From: Brevibacillus migulae
GTDB taxonomy: Bacteria > Bacillota > Bacilli > Brevibacillales > Brevibacillaceae
NCBI RefSeq assembly: GCF_004521915.1
Contig: NZ_SDKD01000009.1
Location: 62,001-126,000, forward strand
Direction: 5' to 3'
Length of the DNA stretch: 64,000 bases
How positions within the stretch are numbered: position 1 is the first letter of the stretch; each line of letters begins with the position of its first letter. The notes under the pieces were generated by a model, which saw only the letters and a list, made by a program, of their open reading frames with translations, made no database searches and was not told where the DNA came from. Below, piece after piece: positions 28,426-37,723 of the stretch. Position numbers and translations under genes: made by a program.

Positions 28426-28453
28426 AATATACCTTTTCTTTACCAATTTTCAA
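28426..28453 (-). promoter_or_regulatory. Sigma-A-type promoter candidate toward the sigma operon
   Basis: On the minus strand TTGAAA (28453-28448) and TATATT (28431-28426) are spaced 16 bases apart. It could give basal expression of the sigma operon in addition to the ECF-like site downstream. Confidence 0.45.
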
Positions 28454-28472
28454 AAATTTTACAAGGAAATCA

Positions 28473-28500
28473 TTTACATTTTACCTCAATGCTATATAAT
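28473..28500 (+). promoter_or_regulatory. Sigma-A-type promoter for the right arm of the TOMM cluster
   Basis: TTTACA at 28473-28478 and TATAAT at 28495-28500 are 16 bases apart, with about 95 bases to the first gene. It is the only good promoter seen before the E1-like, SagB and YcaO genes. Confidence 0.55.
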
Positions 28501-28594
28501 TTTCACTAATTCCATAGCTACAACCTCCCCCCTCATCGCCCGCTGAGCGCATCTTTCGCCAACTGCTTTTTCACTACATTGACGAAAGGAAGGT

Positions 28595-29563
28595 ATGTAT
28601 TTGAGCACGCTGATCTTTTCTTGTGCCGATTTTGATTTCCGCCAGCTCGAAGACGAGTCCTACGAAATTCAGACAGCGGGCCATCTCTATCGCGTTGCGA
28701 AAAACGAGCAAATCGACGCTCTCTTCCGCAACATTCTGCCGAAATTGACTGGAACGGTTCCGGCAGATCAAGCCCTCTCCCCAACCGACTTGCAAATCCT
28801 GCAAGGTGTTGCTCCGCAATTGATGAAAATGGGCATCCTCTTTTCCCTCGATCAAGCCTATCAAGGCTATGTGGAAAGAGAAGCCGACCGCCAGCTTTAC
28901 ACCCATTTGGCAAGAACCAAGGAACAACCGCTCGACTCTTTTCTCCGGCTGAAGCAGCTAGGCGTGTACCTGGCAGGAAATCTGTCCATGAGCCGCATGC
29001 TGCAGCCGTTGCTTACCGCCAACAGCTGCAAGGTAACGATTGAAGCGGAGCTGCCGTTGCCCTCCATCGCTGCTATGGATCCCACCTCCTCCTTGGTCAT
29101 CGTTTCCTTGGCTCACACGCAAAAAGAGATGCTCTTCTCCCTCAACAAGTACTTTCAGGACCACAAGATGCGCTGGGTACCTGTCCTGTTTGATCCGGAA
29201 AAAATCACGATCGGCCCTTGGATCTGGCCTGAGCGTTCCTCCTGCCTTTCCTGTATGGACATGCATCCGCATGATCAGCGCACCGATGGCCCCTCCTCCT
29301 TGCATGAGGATTTGACCCGAACGTTTTTCAAAGGCTGGACCTCCTGCCAATCCAACTCGATGCATTGGGTCGCGGCCATGATCAGCATGCAGGTCAATCA
29401 GGCGTTCGGTTCCCTGACCAAGCAGACCCCTTGGGGACGGATCGTCGAGCTGGACTGCCAGCAGCTGACGCAAGCCAATAAACGCGTCTGGAAGCATCCC
29501 GCCTGTCCGGTATGTACGGATAGCGCGAAGCGACCGCAGCTATGGGTGGAGGCGACGCGATAA
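28595..29563 (+). CDS. Stand-alone E1/ThiF-like TOMM partner protein
   Basis: A 322-residue protein similar in layout to the N-terminal domains of the two YcaO fusions: zinc-type pairs CLSC (near residue 220) and CPVC near the C terminus, with a helical N-terminal region. It fits the 'bacteriocin cyclodehydratase, E1-like' group that binds the leader peptide. There is no YcaO domain. The start is ATG at 28595 close to AAAGGA, or TTG at 28601, better spaced from GGAAGG. With two fusions already present, this third E1 domain may present the peptide to the dehydrogenase or other enzymes, which is an inference. Confidence 0.82.
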   Translation: MYLSTLIFSCADFDFRQLEDESYEIQTAGHLYRVAKNEQIDALFRNILPKLTGTVPADQALSPTDLQILQGVAPQLMKMGILFSLDQAYQGYVEREADRQLYTHLARTKEQPLDSFLRLKQLGVYLAGNLSMSRMLQPLLTANSCKVTIEAELPLPSIAAMDPTSSLVIVSLAHTQKEMLFSLNKYFQDHKMRWVPVLFDPEKITIGPWIWPERSSCLSCMDMHPHDQRTDGPSSLHEDLTRTFFKGWTSCQSNSMHWVAAMISMQVNQAFGSLTKQTPWGRIVELDCQQLTQANKRVWKHPACPVCTDSAKRPQLWVEATR

Positions 29564-31323
29564 TGCAGACAGCAGCCTTTTCTGTAGAGAAGCAGCTCTT
29601 TTTGGCTGTGGACACTGGAAATGAATATGTACAGCTAAAGCAAATGCCTGCCCTGCCCTATATGCCGCTTTACGCCTATGCATCCAAGCTGACCTTTCAC
29701 GATACGGACATGTACCAGATCGGCGTCAGCACGCTCAGGGAGCACGCGGCTGCCGCCAGCATCAAACGCACATTGGCGGCTTTTCTGCAGAACCGGTCTT
29801 CCTCAGACCCGCCAGACTTCTCGGTGTGGTATGAAGGGATTGGCTTGCATGGAAGCGGTGCGCTGGCGGAGCTGGCCGGGTGTTACCAAGTGCTGGAGCA
29901 AAGCTGCGCTGCTGATTTTCAACTGAATCGTCAGCAAAGCGTTCGCATCGTGGACTGGGAAGCTCATTTCCCCCGCTTCCACACGGTTCTGCGAAACATG
30001 GAAGATCTGTCCGGCACGCTGGCGTTACACAAAATCGAGGCAAATGGGCTGCCGGGAGTCGCCGCTGTTCTGCGGTTGGCTGGGCTGCCACATGTGTTGG
30101 GAACGCTGGCTCTTGGATTTCATCTTTCCGCTGCACTGGAACGGGCTGTCGAGCAGCTGCTGCATGCCTTTTCTCTGTACACCTATCAGCAGGACGCGGG
30201 GATCCGCCCGACTGCAGCATGGTGCAGCACACCAAAGGATGCTTGGGCACAAGAAGCATCGTCAGAAGAGTTGGCCGTGCCGTGGACCATGTTGAGCCAG
30301 CAATATCCGCCGATGGATATCGACGCAGAGCTGGTTGCCTTGAAACAAACGGCTCAGCGGAATGGTTGGTCCTTGCACTCTGTCCCGCTTACCCATGAGT
30401 TGCTGGACGAGCTTCACTTGCATGGGGTCTCCGTACGGCTCGACCAGCTTCCCATGAGCAGCAGCGGGTACGAGGACAGCTTTTGGTTCCTCCCGCAGGA
30501 ATGCCCGCTGCTGCCCTCCATGAAATATATGCCGGATGGCAGACAGGATACGGAGCTGTCACGGCTGTATCATGAAAACTCGAAGATTCATGAGCATCAG
30601 CGGCCAGACGATTTCATTTTTCCGCCCTCGCTGATCGATCCCCACATCCAGCGCGTGATCAGCAACGGGGTCAAGGATTTTCGCTATGCCCCGGTACGCG
30701 TGAAACTCCCCGATGTCCGCGAACGGCGGACGGTGCCGATCGAGGAGGCGATCCTCCGCCGCCGCAGCACGCTCCCTTTGGCAGCGGAGCCGATGACGCT
30801 GGAAGAACTCTCTCATCTGCTTTACTTTTCCTATGGCGTCACCGCGATCGCGCGCAACCGGCAGGAGGGGATCGTCAATCCGCTCCGGGCCGCTCCCTCT
30901 GGCGGCGCCCTTTATCCAGTCGACGTGTACCTGCTGATTGAGCACGTCGAAGAGGTTCCCCAAGGGATGTATTACTACCATCCGCATGAACATGAATTGC
31001 TGCTTGTCTCCGGGCGGTACCGGGCGCAGGATGTGAAAGACTACGTCAACGCCTCCCATCGGTTGGAGAAGGCTGCCTGCACGCTGTTTTTTGTGGGCAA
31101 TTTCCGGCGCAACCAGTGGAAATACCGGGAGAGAGGCTACCGGATCGTCAATCTGGATTGCGGGCATCTCGGCGAAAATTTCATCCTGGTGTCATCTGGC
31201 CTCGGACTGGTCGCCCATGGTCTGATGGGCTTTACCGACGATTATTTCAATCGTTTGCTTCAGCTGGACGGCTCGGACGAAGCGCTGCTCTATATGATGT
31301 GCGTGGGCAGAGGCACACACTAA
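29563..31323 (+). CDS. SagB-type azoline dehydrogenase with long N-terminal region
   Basis: A 586-residue protein. The C-terminal ~220 residues are a SagB/nitroreductase-like FMN domain (EEAILRRRSTLPLAA, then RAAPSGGALYPVDVY, then GMYYYHPHEHEL, with NLDCGHLGENF and a GLGLVAHGLMGF end), which oxidises azolines to aromatic azoles. The N-terminal ~370 residues are an extra region I cannot assign; a decayed second copy of the fold is one option. The ATG at 29563 overlaps the TAA of the previous gene and has GGAGG 10 bases upstream, so the two are translated together. Confidence 0.87.
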   Translation: MQTAAFSVEKQLFLAVDTGNEYVQLKQMPALPYMPLYAYASKLTFHDTDMYQIGVSTLREHAAAASIKRTLAAFLQNRSSSDPPDFSVWYEGIGLHGSGALAELAGCYQVLEQSCAADFQLNRQQSVRIVDWEAHFPRFHTVLRNMEDLSGTLALHKIEANGLPGVAAVLRLAGLPHVLGTLALGFHLSAALERAVEQLLHAFSLYTYQQDAGIRPTAAWCSTPKDAWAQEASSEELAVPWTMLSQQYPPMDIDAELVALKQTAQRNGWSLHSVPLTHELLDELHLHGVSVRLDQLPMSSSGYEDSFWFLPQECPLLPSMKYMPDGRQDTELSRLYHENSKIHEHQRPDDFIFPPSLIDPHIQRVISNGVKDFRYAPVRVKLPDVRERRTVPIEEAILRRRSTLPLAAEPMTLEELSHLLYFSYGVTAIARNRQEGIVNPLRAAPSGGALYPVDVYLLIEHVEEVPQGMYYYHPHEHELLLVSGRYRAQDVKDYVNASHRLEKAACTLFFVGNFRRNQWKYRERGYRIVNLDCGHLGENFILVSSGLGLVAHGLMGFTDDYFNRLLQLDGSDEALLYMMCVGRGTH

Positions 31324-31341
31324 TTGACAGGTGGTGAATCC

Positions 31342-33594
31342 ATGAAAACGGAACAAGATCGAGTCGCGCTGCAGACGACACCACGGCTCCGGGAAGGCGT
31401 GAAGATGTTCAGCGCGACGAAGGAATATGGTTACATCGAGACGCAAAAGGGCTTGTATCGTATCAAAAGCGCATTGTTTTCCGCATTTGTCGAGCACACC
31501 GTCGCGCTTCTCGACGGCAACCACACGCTGCTCGAGTTGACAAAGAACCCACCTGCCGGAATGAACAGCAGCGAAGTGGAGAATTTCATAGAAACCCTGA
31601 CGACCAACGGCTTTCTGGAAAATGGGGAAGCCCCCGCTGCTCCTCCGCACTGTTTGCCCGGCACAGTGGTCGGGGTAGGAAAGTTGGCGGAGCAGTTTCA
31701 TGCTCACCTGCTGCGGCTGGGCATGGCGGATGTCGATTTCATCTCCCTGCACGGACAGCCAGAGGAGTGGGAACGTTACCTCCCCACACTCACCGGACTT
31801 ACAGTCGTCGTGACCGATACATCCCAGGACCCGCGCTGTGTCCAATTCAATCGCTGGGCGATCCGGCACAATCTCTCCATGCTCTTTGTCGGGCTGGAGA
31901 AAAATGGCCTCGCCTATATCGGTCCGCTTTGGGAAGCCCATGCCTGCCTCCCCTGCTACGAATGCTTACAGCTGCGCTTGAATATGAACGATCCCCAAGG
32001 GAAGCTGCGTGACGAGTTTTCCCGCCATATGCAGGACACAGGGCAAACGCCCGTGGAGATCGTCATCGCACCTGCCTTTCGCGAGCAGCTTTTTGCAGCG
32101 GCTGGCTGGCACGTCTGGCAATACGCGCAGCAAACCGGGCATGCCCATGATTTGAAGGGACAAGTCCTCTGGCTGGAGGAAGACAAGCTCGCCGCAACCC
32201 AAGATGCGCTCTATCCCGTCCCCCGCTGTCCTTCCTGTCAGGAACGGCAGGCAAAGGAAGCTGCCCAGCTGCCAGACTATCCGAATGATTTGCGAAAAGC
32301 AGTCAATTCCCGTATCGGGCTGGTCAACAAAACGTTCGAGCTGGAGTTTGCTCCGACGGATCCCAAGATCTTCAGCTCAGCCAGTGTGACGCCTGAGCTA
32401 TCGGTGATCAACAGCTTGCTGCCGATGCTCGTGCATTCCGGAGCTGGCTACACACCCGAAGCGGCTTTGCATTCTGCGATCGGCGAGACGCTGGAGCGCT
32501 ACGCTGGCTCTCTGTACGATGAAAAAACGCTGCCGCTAGCCACTTGGAAGGAGCTGCCCCATGCCATTCACCCGGAGGAATTCGCCCTGTTTTCCGCCGA
32601 GCAATACGCGCAGCCGGGCTTTCTCTATCGTCCTTTCCGGGAGAACACACCGATCCGCTGGACAAAAGGAACGGATCTGATCAGCGGCGAGGAGGTCTGG
32701 GTACCTGCGGCGATGGTGTATATCCCGTACCGGAGGATCAGGGAGGAAACCAATATCACGGTCTCGCTGACAACCGGGCTCGCTGCCGGTCCGACGTGGG
32801 AGCATGCGATATTGACCGGGCTGTACGAGGTGATTGAGCGGGATGCCCTGGCTGTCTCCTGGCTGTGCAAACTCCCGCCGTGCGAGGTAAGCCCCGATCT
32901 GATCGCCGCAAACCCGACGTTTGCCAGCATCTTTCCCAAAGATACCGGGCTTACATACCGTTTCTTCGATTTGAGTCTCGACATCCCCGTCCCTGTCACA
33001 TTGGCGATGATCGAAAACGTGGAGCAAGGAAGGACGATGCTGCGCATGGGCAGTGCCGCCCGCCGCAATCCGCTGGCGGCGATGGACAAAGCCTTGCTGG
33101 AAGCGACCCAGTGCTTCCCCTACATCCGCGCGCTGGTCAAGGACCATCCGACCGGCGCTCCGGTGGCGGATTTTTCCACCATCGATACGTTTCAAAAGCA
33201 CGCGGTGTTCTATACCAAATATCCGGAGATGAGAAAACAGGTCGGGTACATCATGGACCCTGAGGTAGATCGCAGCTTGTCCATGCGCCCTACCCCGCTC
33301 CACTCTACATTGGACATGGCAGCATCACTCGGGGAAGCCGATGCAAAAAGAGATTTACCCTTTTTAATCGATAGCTTGCAGAAAAACGGCTATCGGGCGA
33401 TCGGGATCGACCTGACGACACCCGATCTGCGCATGCTCGGCGTCCGGGTTGCCCGTGCCGTTGTCCCCGGTCTCGTGCACCTGACCGGCAACCATCCATA
33501 CCGCTTGCTGGGCGGGCGCCGCTTGCAGGAGCTCCCCCAAAAGCTCGGATATGCATGCAAGCCGGACAATCCGTATCCACACCCGTTTGCCTGA
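31342..33594 (+). CDS. E1-YcaO fusion cyclodehydratase (copy 2)
   Basis: A 750-residue paralogue of the enzyme at 23502-25754 with the same architecture: E1-like domain with CYEC and CPSC pairs, then YcaO with AIGETLERYAGS, GLYEVIERDALAV and AARRNPLAAMDKAL. The tail NPYPHPFA keeps PxPxP but lacks the final Pro of copy 1. All visible catalytic motifs are intact in both copies. The ATG at 31342 has AGGTGG upstream; the longer frame starts at a TTG overlapping the end of the SagB gene. Two complete copies suggest division of labour (for example different residues or order of cyclisation) or a heteromeric complex. Confidence 0.92.
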   Translation: MKTEQDRVALQTTPRLREGVKMFSATKEYGYIETQKGLYRIKSALFSAFVEHTVALLDGNHTLLELTKNPPAGMNSSEVENFIETLTTNGFLENGEAPAAPPHCLPGTVVGVGKLAEQFHAHLLRLGMADVDFISLHGQPEEWERYLPTLTGLTVVVTDTSQDPRCVQFNRWAIRHNLSMLFVGLEKNGLAYIGPLWEAHACLPCYECLQLRLNMNDPQGKLRDEFSRHMQDTGQTPVEIVIAPAFREQLFAAAGWHVWQYAQQTGHAHDLKGQVLWLEEDKLAATQDALYPVPRCPSCQERQAKEAAQLPDYPNDLRKAVNSRIGLVNKTFELEFAPTDPKIFSSASVTPELSVINSLLPMLVHSGAGYTPEAALHSAIGETLERYAGSLYDEKTLPLATWKELPHAIHPEEFALFSAEQYAQPGFLYRPFRENTPIRWTKGTDLISGEEVWVPAAMVYIPYRRIREETNITVSLTTGLAAGPTWEHAILTGLYEVIERDALAVSWLCKLPPCEVSPDLIAANPTFASIFPKDTGLTYRFFDLSLDIPVPVTLAMIENVEQGRTMLRMGSAARRNPLAAMDKALLEATQCFPYIRALVKDHPTGAPVADFSTIDTFQKHAVFYTKYPEMRKQVGYIMDPEVDRSLSMRPTPLHSTLDMAASLGEADAKRDLPFLIDSLQKNGYRAIGIDLTTPDLRMLGVRVARAVVPGLVHLTGNHPYRLLGGRRLQELPQKLGYACKPDNPYPHPFA

Positions 33595-33632
33595 GCCTTG
33601 TAAACTACGATATTTGAGAGGATGAAGAGAAG

Positions 33633-34409
33633 ATGAGAAGCGCTAAAGTGGTATTGACTACCGATTTGATGACCAATGAGGGATTCTTCGGAAAAAGCAT
33701 TCATGAAGCGGTGAACAGCTATGTCATCAGCCCGGATTTGAAAGAATACACGGAGGGGATCGAATGCTCCTATACGTCTGAATTGGTGCGCGAAGGGGTG
33801 GTGCGGGTGAAATACACCAGCCACTTGAAAAATCTGCAAAAGACCATCTCCATCGTGCATCGGTATTCCTTCCCCTTGCTGCACGAATCACGGGAAATCG
33901 GCTATATTGTCAGCCCGGAAAATCCGCAGGCCACGAGCGAAATCCTGATCGCACTCGGCGATTACAAAAAGAATTACTTTAACATCGCTGTCCATGACAG
34001 CAGCAACTACATGATGTCATGCGATGTGCTCGTCTATAACCAAAAAGGCGAAATCGGCCACTACTACATGCCTGAGAGCGATTTTGTGTCTCCGCTGCCC
34101 ATCAAGCAGGCATCGATCGTAGAGACTCGGGACAAGGAAGGACGCCGCGTTTTCCGTACCATGGTGGAGCTGGGTGATATCACCGAACCGCAAGACATCC
34201 TGGTCGGCTACAATGCCAGCGGGATTACTACGACCGAAACGCATCAGGTGACACCGGAAAATCCTGTCGTGATCTCCGATGTGCCGCTGGAGGACAATCC
34301 GAATTTAATCCCAGGCGACTGGCTGATCGGCATGACCGATGAGAAAAATCGCCTTCTGCTCAACGCTGTCGCACGTGTCGAAGCGGAGGTTGCGACATGC
34401 ACCGCGTAG
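33633..34409 (+). CDS. Unrecognised TOMM-cluster protein (258 residues)
   Basis: A soluble, beta-rich-looking protein without signal peptide, membrane segment or cysteine-pair motif. Segments such as ATSEILIALGDYKKNYFNIA and NPNLIPGDWLIGMTDEKN do not match a family I know. It is placed between the second cyclodehydratase and another unknown gene in an operon with 13-base overlap at its end, so it is probably needed for the product: a scaffold, a macrocyclase, a peptide-binding protein, or self-protection are all open. Confidence 0.7.
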   Translation: MRSAKVVLTTDLMTNEGFFGKSIHEAVNSYVISPDLKEYTEGIECSYTSELVREGVVRVKYTSHLKNLQKTISIVHRYSFPLLHESREIGYIVSPENPQATSEILIALGDYKKNYFNIAVHDSSNYMMSCDVLVYNQKGEIGHYYMPESDFVSPLPIKQASIVETRDKEGRRVFRTMVELGDITEPQDILVGYNASGITTTETHQVTPENPVVISDVPLEDNPNLIPGDWLIGMTDEKNRLLLNAVARVEAEVATCTA

Positions 34410-35269
34410 ACGCAGCCCAGGAAGCCGTGCAAAAAGCATTTGCCTGGCTGGACCGCAGCTATCAAGCGGACCAATCGCTCCTGCTTTTCGCGGATGATGC
34501 ATGGTTGAACCAGCTGCTGCTCTTCCGTTTTCGCGATCAGTTTCCCGAGCTCAGCCGCAAATGGCAGGCGACGGTGGATGAACGTGTCGCGCAGATCAAG
34601 CAAATGACGTTTGCGGATGTGGCCGATCATGGCGGTCAAACCTTGCACGACCGCATCTATTTCGCCGATCAATTGATGGCGGTCGTGATGCTCGCTCATT
34701 TGCTCTGCCGCTATGAACCGACGGGAGCAGATACCGCAAGACTTCTCGCGAAAACCGAGCAGCTCTTTGCTACCTATGAGACACAGGTACGCCATAGCGG
34801 CTTTCTCTATCAATACATGTACGCCTACAATTTGAAAAAATGCGGCCTCCCGGTGCCCGCCTATTTTCAACTGACGGAGTCCTATGCCGGACTGCCCCGG
34901 GAAGTAGCCTTTCTCTTTCAAGCCTACTATTACACCCATATTCTCTTTGCGGATGCGGAAATGCTGGAGATTCCCTCGATGCCAGCCGAGCCTTACCGCC
35001 ATGTGCTTGCCTTTATCCGGCAGCATGCCGATTCGGTCATGGCGCATAACCTGCACGATCTGATCAGCGAATTTGCCATCTGCATGGCGCTTTGCAACCT
35101 GCATGACGATGAGCTGTATCATCGCCTGCTCGATCATTTGCTTGCCCATCAGTCGGCGGAAGGCAACTGGCAGCATCCCACCTATGATTTGCGCATCATG
35201 CGTCACTGTGCTTACTTGAGCAGTATCGCACTCCTGGAAGTATCGACAAGGAGCGTGACGACACGTTGA
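34397..35269 (+). CDS. Unrecognised helical TOMM-cluster protein (290 residues)
   Basis: A mostly helical soluble protein with paired-helix character; the C-terminal stretch with LAHQSAEGNWQHPTYDLRI recalls alpha/alpha-toroid enzymes (a Q-x-x-x-G-x-W motif and short helical pairs as in terpene-cyclase or prenyltransferase-like folds), but I cannot assign it. It overlaps the preceding gene by 13 bases and the following peptidase gene by 4, so all three are translated as a unit. The role is unknown. Confidence 0.7.
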   Translation: MHRVDAAQEAVQKAFAWLDRSYQADQSLLLFADDAWLNQLLLFRFRDQFPELSRKWQATVDERVAQIKQMTFADVADHGGQTLHDRIYFADQLMAVVMLAHLLCRYEPTGADTARLLAKTEQLFATYETQVRHSGFLYQYMYAYNLKKCGLPVPAYFQLTESYAGLPREVAFLFQAYYYTHILFADAEMLEIPSMPAEPYRHVLAFIRQHADSVMAHNLHDLISEFAICMALCNLHDDELYHRLLDHLLAHQSAEGNWQHPTYDLRIMRHCAYLSSIALLEVSTRSVTTR

Positions 35270-37686
35270 TTCTTTGTCTGGAAAACGGGCTGGAGGCATT
35301 GATTGCCGAAAGCCCTTCCTCTCCGCTGATCACCGTGCAAGCCTGGATCAAAGCAGGCAGTGCAGATGAAATGACTGACCAGCATGGGGTCAGTCATTTT
35401 TTGGAGCATCTTTTTTTAAGCCGCCGCGAGCAGCTGTCTTCCCCGCTGTACCAGCTGGAGCAATCCGGTGCGCTCATCAATGGCACGACAAGCAAGGAGC
35501 ATACCGTGTACAGCATCACCGCCCAGCCTGAGCAGCTGCTGCTGGCGTTGCAGGTGTTGGCTGAAATGCTCCACGCGCCATTCTGGGACGAAGCCATGGT
35601 GGAGCGAGAAAGGCAAATCATCTACCGCGAGCTGGAGATGCGGCAAAGTGACCCCTCCTGGTTATTGCAGGAAGGGCTGCATCGACAGCTTTGGGGCGGC
35701 AGCGCGTATGCCCATCCGATTTTGGGTACGAAGGAATCGCTTTCCCGCATCGGGCATTCCCAGCTTGCGCGTTTCTATCACCGTTACTATACGCCGGATC
35801 ATCTGCTGCTGGTCATCGCGGGCGCCCCTTCATCGAAGCCGCTCACCGACACTGTCATCGGGCTGTTTTCCCGCTTCTCCCGCAGCAGCGGCACCCAGGA
35901 TCCGCATTCTGTAAAAATGGCTGAACCGGACATGTTGTACAACCATCATCAACTGACACAGGGCTCTTCCACCCATCATGCAGCAGGCATGCTCGATTGC
36001 GAGCAAAGCCCGGCAGGCCAAATCATTGCGGAAGCCGCCGCAGAAATTGTCCGGAAAAGATACGGCTGCACGCTGGAACGAAGCAACACTCGGTTTGGCG
36101 GATTATCCAAGCTGGGGTGGACTGCACAGGCTGCCGCAGCTGCTTCCGATCCCTCGATCATGCTGTCCCGCGTGTCGCAAGCTTCCGTTTCGCTGGAAGA
36201 ATGGGAAACGCTGCGTATCCATCTGCAGCAGCAGTATGAGAAAAAACGGGAGCGTATCGAAGCGAAAGCCCTCCATGATGGGCTGATGTGGCTGTATTTT
36301 CGGCAGATGGACAGCTTTGAACGCTACCGCCAGATGCTCCGGCAGATCCAGCCCGAGCAGATTGAACAATATCTTTCCGCGTGGGGACAGGCGGTACAAG
36401 CAGCTCATCCCCGACTGGTGCAACCCTTTGCTCTACAGATGAGCAAAAAAGAAACTTCTTTCAGACAAAAAACACTTCTCGCTGATCAGTCCCGCTTGCT
36501 GATTCACGCGGTTCCCGACACCGCCATGACCTCGGTCGTCGTCGCTCTCCCCAATCGGGCGATTCCCGACTGGCCCAGGCTATCTGCGCTTCCCCATGCC
36601 TTATCGCTTTTCTGGATGAATGGGTTGCTGCGGTCGGGTATGGAAGGTCAAGAAAGCAGCTTCCTGCGTGCCGGACTCTCTGTGCTCCCGCTGGTGAAAG
36701 AGGACTGCTTCGGCCTCCAGATCAGCGTCTTGACGGAGCAATTGGGTGAAGTCATCGATCGGTTGTCTTCTTATGTATGCTCACCTGCGTTCCCGCCATC
36801 CATCTGGCCGAACATTCAGCAAACGCTTCGATCACAAATGGAAGCCCGAGCCGGCACTTTTTTTGAACAAATGCAAAAAGCCGCCCACTCCGCCATGTTT
36901 CGCGGACACGCTTACGAGCATGCGATCTATGGGAATGACGAATCTGCCCGACAGCTTGCTTATGAGCAAGTGGCAGAAAACGGTCTGGCAGCTTTCTCTT
37001 CACCCATGATCATCAGCGTATACGGGGGAATCCCCAACTTCGCTATTACAGAGCGCTTTGCCCGTCAGTGGCACAATCGTCCCGCTCGCTCCACTGATCC
37101 GGAGCTGCTGCCTGCGCCCACAGTTATGCCCGAGCATCCAACCAGACTGCACTATGGCACCAGAGGCCAACAAGCCCATCTGCTCATCCAGACACCCGGC
37201 GTACCGCTGACATCAAGAGACAAATTCGCCCTGCATATCATCGGCTCCATGCTAACGGGAAAAGGAGGGCGGCTCTTTTCCCGCCTTCGTGAGGAACGAC
37301 AGCTCGCCTACTCCTTCACAGTCTTCAGCAAGGAGTTTTTGGAAGCAGGCTACGCCAATGGCTACGCCGTTTGTCCAAAGGAGCATCTGGAGACGGTGGA
37401 ACAGACATTGTTGGAGGAGTGGGAACGTTTGGCATATCACCCGATCGACGCCACCGAAATGCATCGCGCCCGGGAACGGCTGATCAACAGCTTTTCGATC
37501 AAAGGCCAAGCCAAGACGAGCAAAGCGTACATGCACCTGCTCTATGAAATGGCCAATGCGGGTGATACAGCGCTGCCGGATTATGCCGGACAGATTCGAG
37601 CTGTGACGATGGAGCAAATCCAGGAAGCAGCTAAACGCTATTTCCTCTCGCAGCAACGTGTGACAGTGGTACTGACACCGATCTGA
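35266..37686 (+). CDS. M16-family zinc peptidase (candidate leader/core-releasing protease)
   Basis: An 806-residue protein with two M16 halves. The N-terminal half keeps the inverted zinc motif HFLEH (H44, E47, H48) and the distal glutamate at the expected spacing (E124), so it should be active. The C-terminal half has the non-catalytic M16 form with GGRLFSRLREERQLAYS, the usual substrate-gripping segment. It starts at a TTG overlapping the previous stop. M16 enzymes act in the maturation of PQQ and several RiPPs; here it is the only protease in the cluster and the best candidate to cut between the six units. Confidence 0.9.
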   Translation: MILCLENGLEALIAESPSSPLITVQAWIKAGSADEMTDQHGVSHFLEHLFLSRREQLSSPLYQLEQSGALINGTTSKEHTVYSITAQPEQLLLALQVLAEMLHAPFWDEAMVERERQIIYRELEMRQSDPSWLLQEGLHRQLWGGSAYAHPILGTKESLSRIGHSQLARFYHRYYTPDHLLLVIAGAPSSKPLTDTVIGLFSRFSRSSGTQDPHSVKMAEPDMLYNHHQLTQGSSTHHAAGMLDCEQSPAGQIIAEAAAEIVRKRYGCTLERSNTRFGGLSKLGWTAQAAAAASDPSIMLSRVSQASVSLEEWETLRIHLQQQYEKKRERIEAKALHDGLMWLYFRQMDSFERYRQMLRQIQPEQIEQYLSAWGQAVQAAHPRLVQPFALQMSKKETSFRQKTLLADQSRLLIHAVPDTAMTSVVVALPNRAIPDWPRLSALPHALSLFWMNGLLRSGMEGQESSFLRAGLSVLPLVKEDCFGLQISVLTEQLGEVIDRLSSYVCSPAFPPSIWPNIQQTLRSQMEARAGTFFEQMQKAAHSAMFRGHAYEHAIYGNDESARQLAYEQVAENGLAAFSSPMIISVYGGIPNFAITERFARQWHNRPARSTDPELLPAPTVMPEHPTRLHYGTRGQQAHLLIQTPGVPLTSRDKFALHIIGSMLTGKGGRLFSRLREERQLAYSFTVFSKEFLEAGYANGYAVCPKEHLETVEQTLLEEWERLAYHPIDATEMHRARERLINSFSIKGQAKTSKAYMHLLYEMANAGDTALPDYAGQIRAVTMEQIQEAAKRYFLSQQRVTVVLTPI

Positions 37687-37723
37687 TCATTTATTTTCTC
37701 AAAGCAAACGGGAATGATGAAAA

